A stretch of 7,971 nucleotides of DNA, taken from NCBI GenBank assembly GCA_003523055.1, contig DPHC01000012.1:28677-36647 (forward strand), given 5' to 3'. Shown here one piece after another: positions 6,692 to 7,971 of the stretch. Positions within the stretch are counted from its first letter, which is position 1. Each line of letters starts with the position of its first letter. The translations under genes were made by a program, and so were the position numbers. The notes beneath the pieces were generated by a model, which searched no databases, was not told where the DNA came from, and saw only the letters and a list, made by a program, of their open reading frames with translations. This DNA is from Dehalococcoidia bacterium. Its GTDB lineage: Bacteria > Chloroflexota > Dehalococcoidia > Lucifugimonadales > UBA3495.

Positions 6692-6767
6692 GGGGGTGTA
6701 GCTCAGCTGGTAGAGCGCTTCGATGGCATCGAAGAGGTCAGGGGTTCGAGTCCCCTCTCCTCCACCA
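6692..6767 (+). tRNA. tRNA-Ala (anticodon GGC)
   Basis: The 76-base cloverleaf can be folded by hand. The acceptor strands are 6692-6698 and 6757-6763; the D stem is GCTC/GAGC; the anticodon stem CTTCG/CGAAG closes the loop ATGGCAT with GGC at 6725-6727. The variable loop is five bases, and the T arm AGGGG/CCCCT has loop TTCGAGT. Discriminator A (6764) and an encoded CCA (6765-6767) complete it. The alanine identity pair G3-U70 is present. One acceptor position, 6-67, is a U-U mismatch. It reads GCC and GCU alanine codons. Confidence 0.97.
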
Positions 6768-6768
6768 T

Positions 6769-6814
6769 GGTAATTCTGGTAATTTCTAGATAGGGAATTA
6801 CTTCAGAAATTATC
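6769..6814 (+). terminator. Long stem-loop after the tRNA gene
   Basis: Two tandem near-copies of GGTAATTCT (6769-6777 and 6778-6787) face two inverted copies. The inner arm pairs 6778-6787 with 6793-6802 (ten pairs, three of them G-U) around the loop AGATA (6788-6792). The outer arm pairs 6769-6777 with 6805-6814 (nine pairs, one bulged A at 6809), with two unpaired bases at 6803-6804. The wobble pairs exist only in the rightward RNA. No U-tract follows. The structure starts two bases after the CCA end and covers the stop codon of the convergent protease gene, so it probably ends or trims the tRNA transcript. Confidence 0.65.
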
Positions 6815-7971
6815 CCCATCCTTGTAGGTTGAACAATATTCCCAATCATCGTCTTTCGGGAAATAACGAGTAATCAACTCATATAAATTGGGATCGTATT
6901 TTTTGATATTTTCTCGAGTGTCGTACGGAAAGTCTTTAAATTTTTCTCGATTCATAATGTAACCTTCTACTGTAGTAGCCCAGAATTCTCCTATGACATC
7001 CGAAACATCTTGTTCTCTATGCGCTATGTGCTGTTCCATCGCTTTGAATCTGCCTGATGTAACACCATCTATAGCGAGTTTCTGTATTCTTTCATAGAAA
7101 TAGGTTTCATTAATGGATTCAAAAACGATATGATTCAAAGTGTGGACCATTTCGTGGATAACAGGGTTGCCACCTACATCTATGTTCCCATCATAGCATA
7201 GCCAGTTAACATTCGCGGTCATAGCAGGGTCGTTAACACCCATTGCAAAGCCACCCGGTTCATCATTATCACTTTCCCATTCTGGTAACTCACCTGCTGT
7301 ACCAGTCGATCCAGGACCTCCAAATAGAGATATTCGGGTTTCATTATCACGTAATAGTTGATGATATTCTGGTCTCGCTGAAAGCATATAATCAACGTTT
7401 CTTTTTGCGTCCAAAATGGCTGCGTTTGGAACCTTATCACCGCCTACGATAATGACGCCTGATGCAGTTATATACTTAGTGTAATGTTCCAATCCTGGAG
7501 GGCTAGGAGATTTAATTACTTTGTCCGTTTCTATGTAGGGGAAAGGTTCATACAAACTAGGATGCCATCCAAATGAATGATCCAAACCGAAATTTGTGAG
7601 AATCTGCATGTTTATGATCATTTTTCTGATGGTTCCTTGTTTGTGTTTGGCCAAGCATAGAGAATTTTGGAATTCATTCAAATTCTCCAAATCATCTTTT
7701 TTGAGTTTGTCTTTATGATCAATATAGTGTTTATCATGGAAATCTATTAGCGCTTCCAAGTAAAGAGTCTGGAAAGGTCCGTTCTGTACTTCAGTGAGGG
7801 CTCCTTCTATATCTGGTATACGCCTGACCTTATCCTCTTGTTCAAACCATAAATTTACTAAGCGTTCTTTGTATTTTTTAAAGCGTATGGGTTTGGAGTC
7901 ATTAACTTTTTGTTCATCCGTTAGGACGCAGACATTATCAGGAGTATTTATAGAAGACGAGTCTGATTGGA
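6803..7971 (-). CDS. Lethal-factor-like HExxH metalloprotease, 5' partial
   Basis: The reading frame is open from the right edge to TGA at 6805-6803, giving 388 visible residues; the true start lies outside the window. The TTG at 7759 is not a credible start, because the frame continues for 70 more codons with ordinary hydrophilic protein-like sequence and contains no ATG. The zinc motif HEMVHTLNH is encoded at 7156-7130. About 50 residues later GEFWATTVEGYI offers the probable third ligand, the Glu encoded at 6988-6986, which fits a gluzincin of the anthrax-lethal-factor-related type (EFxA/EYxA motif). A segment before the motif, KYITASGVIIVGGDKVPNAA, resembles the conserved N-terminal part of such catalytic domains in uncharacterised bacterial and fungal proteins. 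Whether a signal peptide exists cannot be seen. The gene converges on the tRNA and shares the hairpin at 6769-6814. Substrate and role are unknown. Confidence 0.75.
   Translation of the reverse strand, partial: QSDSSSINTPDNVCVLTDEQKVNDSKPIRFKKYKERLVNLWFEQEDKVRRIPDIEGALTEVQNGPFQTLYLEALIDFHDKHYIDHKDKLKKDDLENLNEFQNSLCLAKHKQGTIRKMIINMQILTNFGLDHSFGWHPSLYEPFPYIETDKVIKSPSPPGLEHYTKYITASGVIIVGGDKVPNAAILDAKRNVDYMLSARPEYHQLLRDNETRISLFGGPGSTGTAGELPEWESDNDEPGGFAMGVNDPAMTANVNWLCYDGNIDVGGNPVIHEMVHTLNHIVFESINETYFYERIQKLAIDGVTSGRFKAMEQHIAHREQDVSDVIGEFWATTVEGYIMNREKFKDFPYDTRENIKKYDPNLYELITRYFPKDDDWEYCSTYKDGDNF

Noticed and set aside
6740..6767. tRNA-Ala 3' end as an integration site
   Set aside because: I found no second copy of the tRNA 3' end and no integrase in the window; the tRNA is followed directly by a hairpin and an ordinary gene.
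7219..7452. Short open frames on both strands (7219-7440 minus, 7243-7452 plus)
   Set aside because: They are shadows inside the metalloprotease gene, which carries the zinc motif in its own frame.
7757..7759. TTG at 7759 as start of the metalloprotease
   Set aside because: The frame stays open to the window edge with 70 further protein-like codons, so the gene is cut by the window.

Overview
The window looks like ordinary chromosome of an AT-rich bacterium. It holds eight protein genes, one tRNA gene and short intergenic gaps. I see no transposase, integrase, phage gene or CRISPR array. The mix suggests an uncultivated, probably marine, bacterium: a TIM-barrel sugar isomerase/epimerase, a large-subgroup cyclase-family hydrolase, a cytoplasmic peptidyl-alpha-hydroxyglycine lyase-like propeller and a lethal-factor-like metalloprotease. 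From general knowledge, Chloroflexota of the SAR202 / Dehalococcoidia type often carry such genes, and the zinc-type L28 is compatible. This is an inference with low to moderate confidence.

Layout. (1) 57-326 (+) is a small ABM/DUF3764-like protein. It converges on 385-1494 (-), a membrane acyltransferase, with a 20-bp hairpin between the two stop codons. (2) A divergent promoter region at 1495-1569 leads into a tight three-gene operon: TIM-barrel isomerase/epimerase (1570-2406), an argininosuccinate-lyase-family gene lacking the usual N-terminal motif (2420-3763), and ribulose-phosphate 3-epimerase (3753-4424, overlapping by 11 bases). (3) Ribosomal protein L28 (4434-4634, -) ends 9 bases from rpe and may be read from a leaderless or near-leaderless mRNA. 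(4) A two-gene operon with strong Shine-Dalgarno sites encodes a cyclase-family metal hydrolase (4764-5720) and a PAL-like six-bladed propeller (5746-6660). (5) A tRNA-Ala(GGC) with encoded CCA (6692-6767) is followed by a second long hairpin. That hairpin reaches the stop codon of an oppositely oriented HExxH metalloprotease gene, which runs off the right edge (6803-7971, partial).

How the parts may work together. The central operon mixes sugar-phosphate chemistry with a fumarate-releasing lyase of the ArgH family; no other arginine gene is visible. The cyclase/PAL-like pair could act in sequence on a small N-acyl carbinolamide: the lyase releases an amide and the hydrolase cleaves it. That is a hypothesis. 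The two hairpins at convergent junctions share a feature: both are fully or nearly fully paired only in the rightward RNA, because their imperfect positions are G-U pairs on that strand and C-A mismatches on the other, and neither has a U-tract. I found no clearly new multi-gene system. The best leads are the PAL-like/cyclase pair, the truncated ArgH and the strand-asymmetric hairpins.
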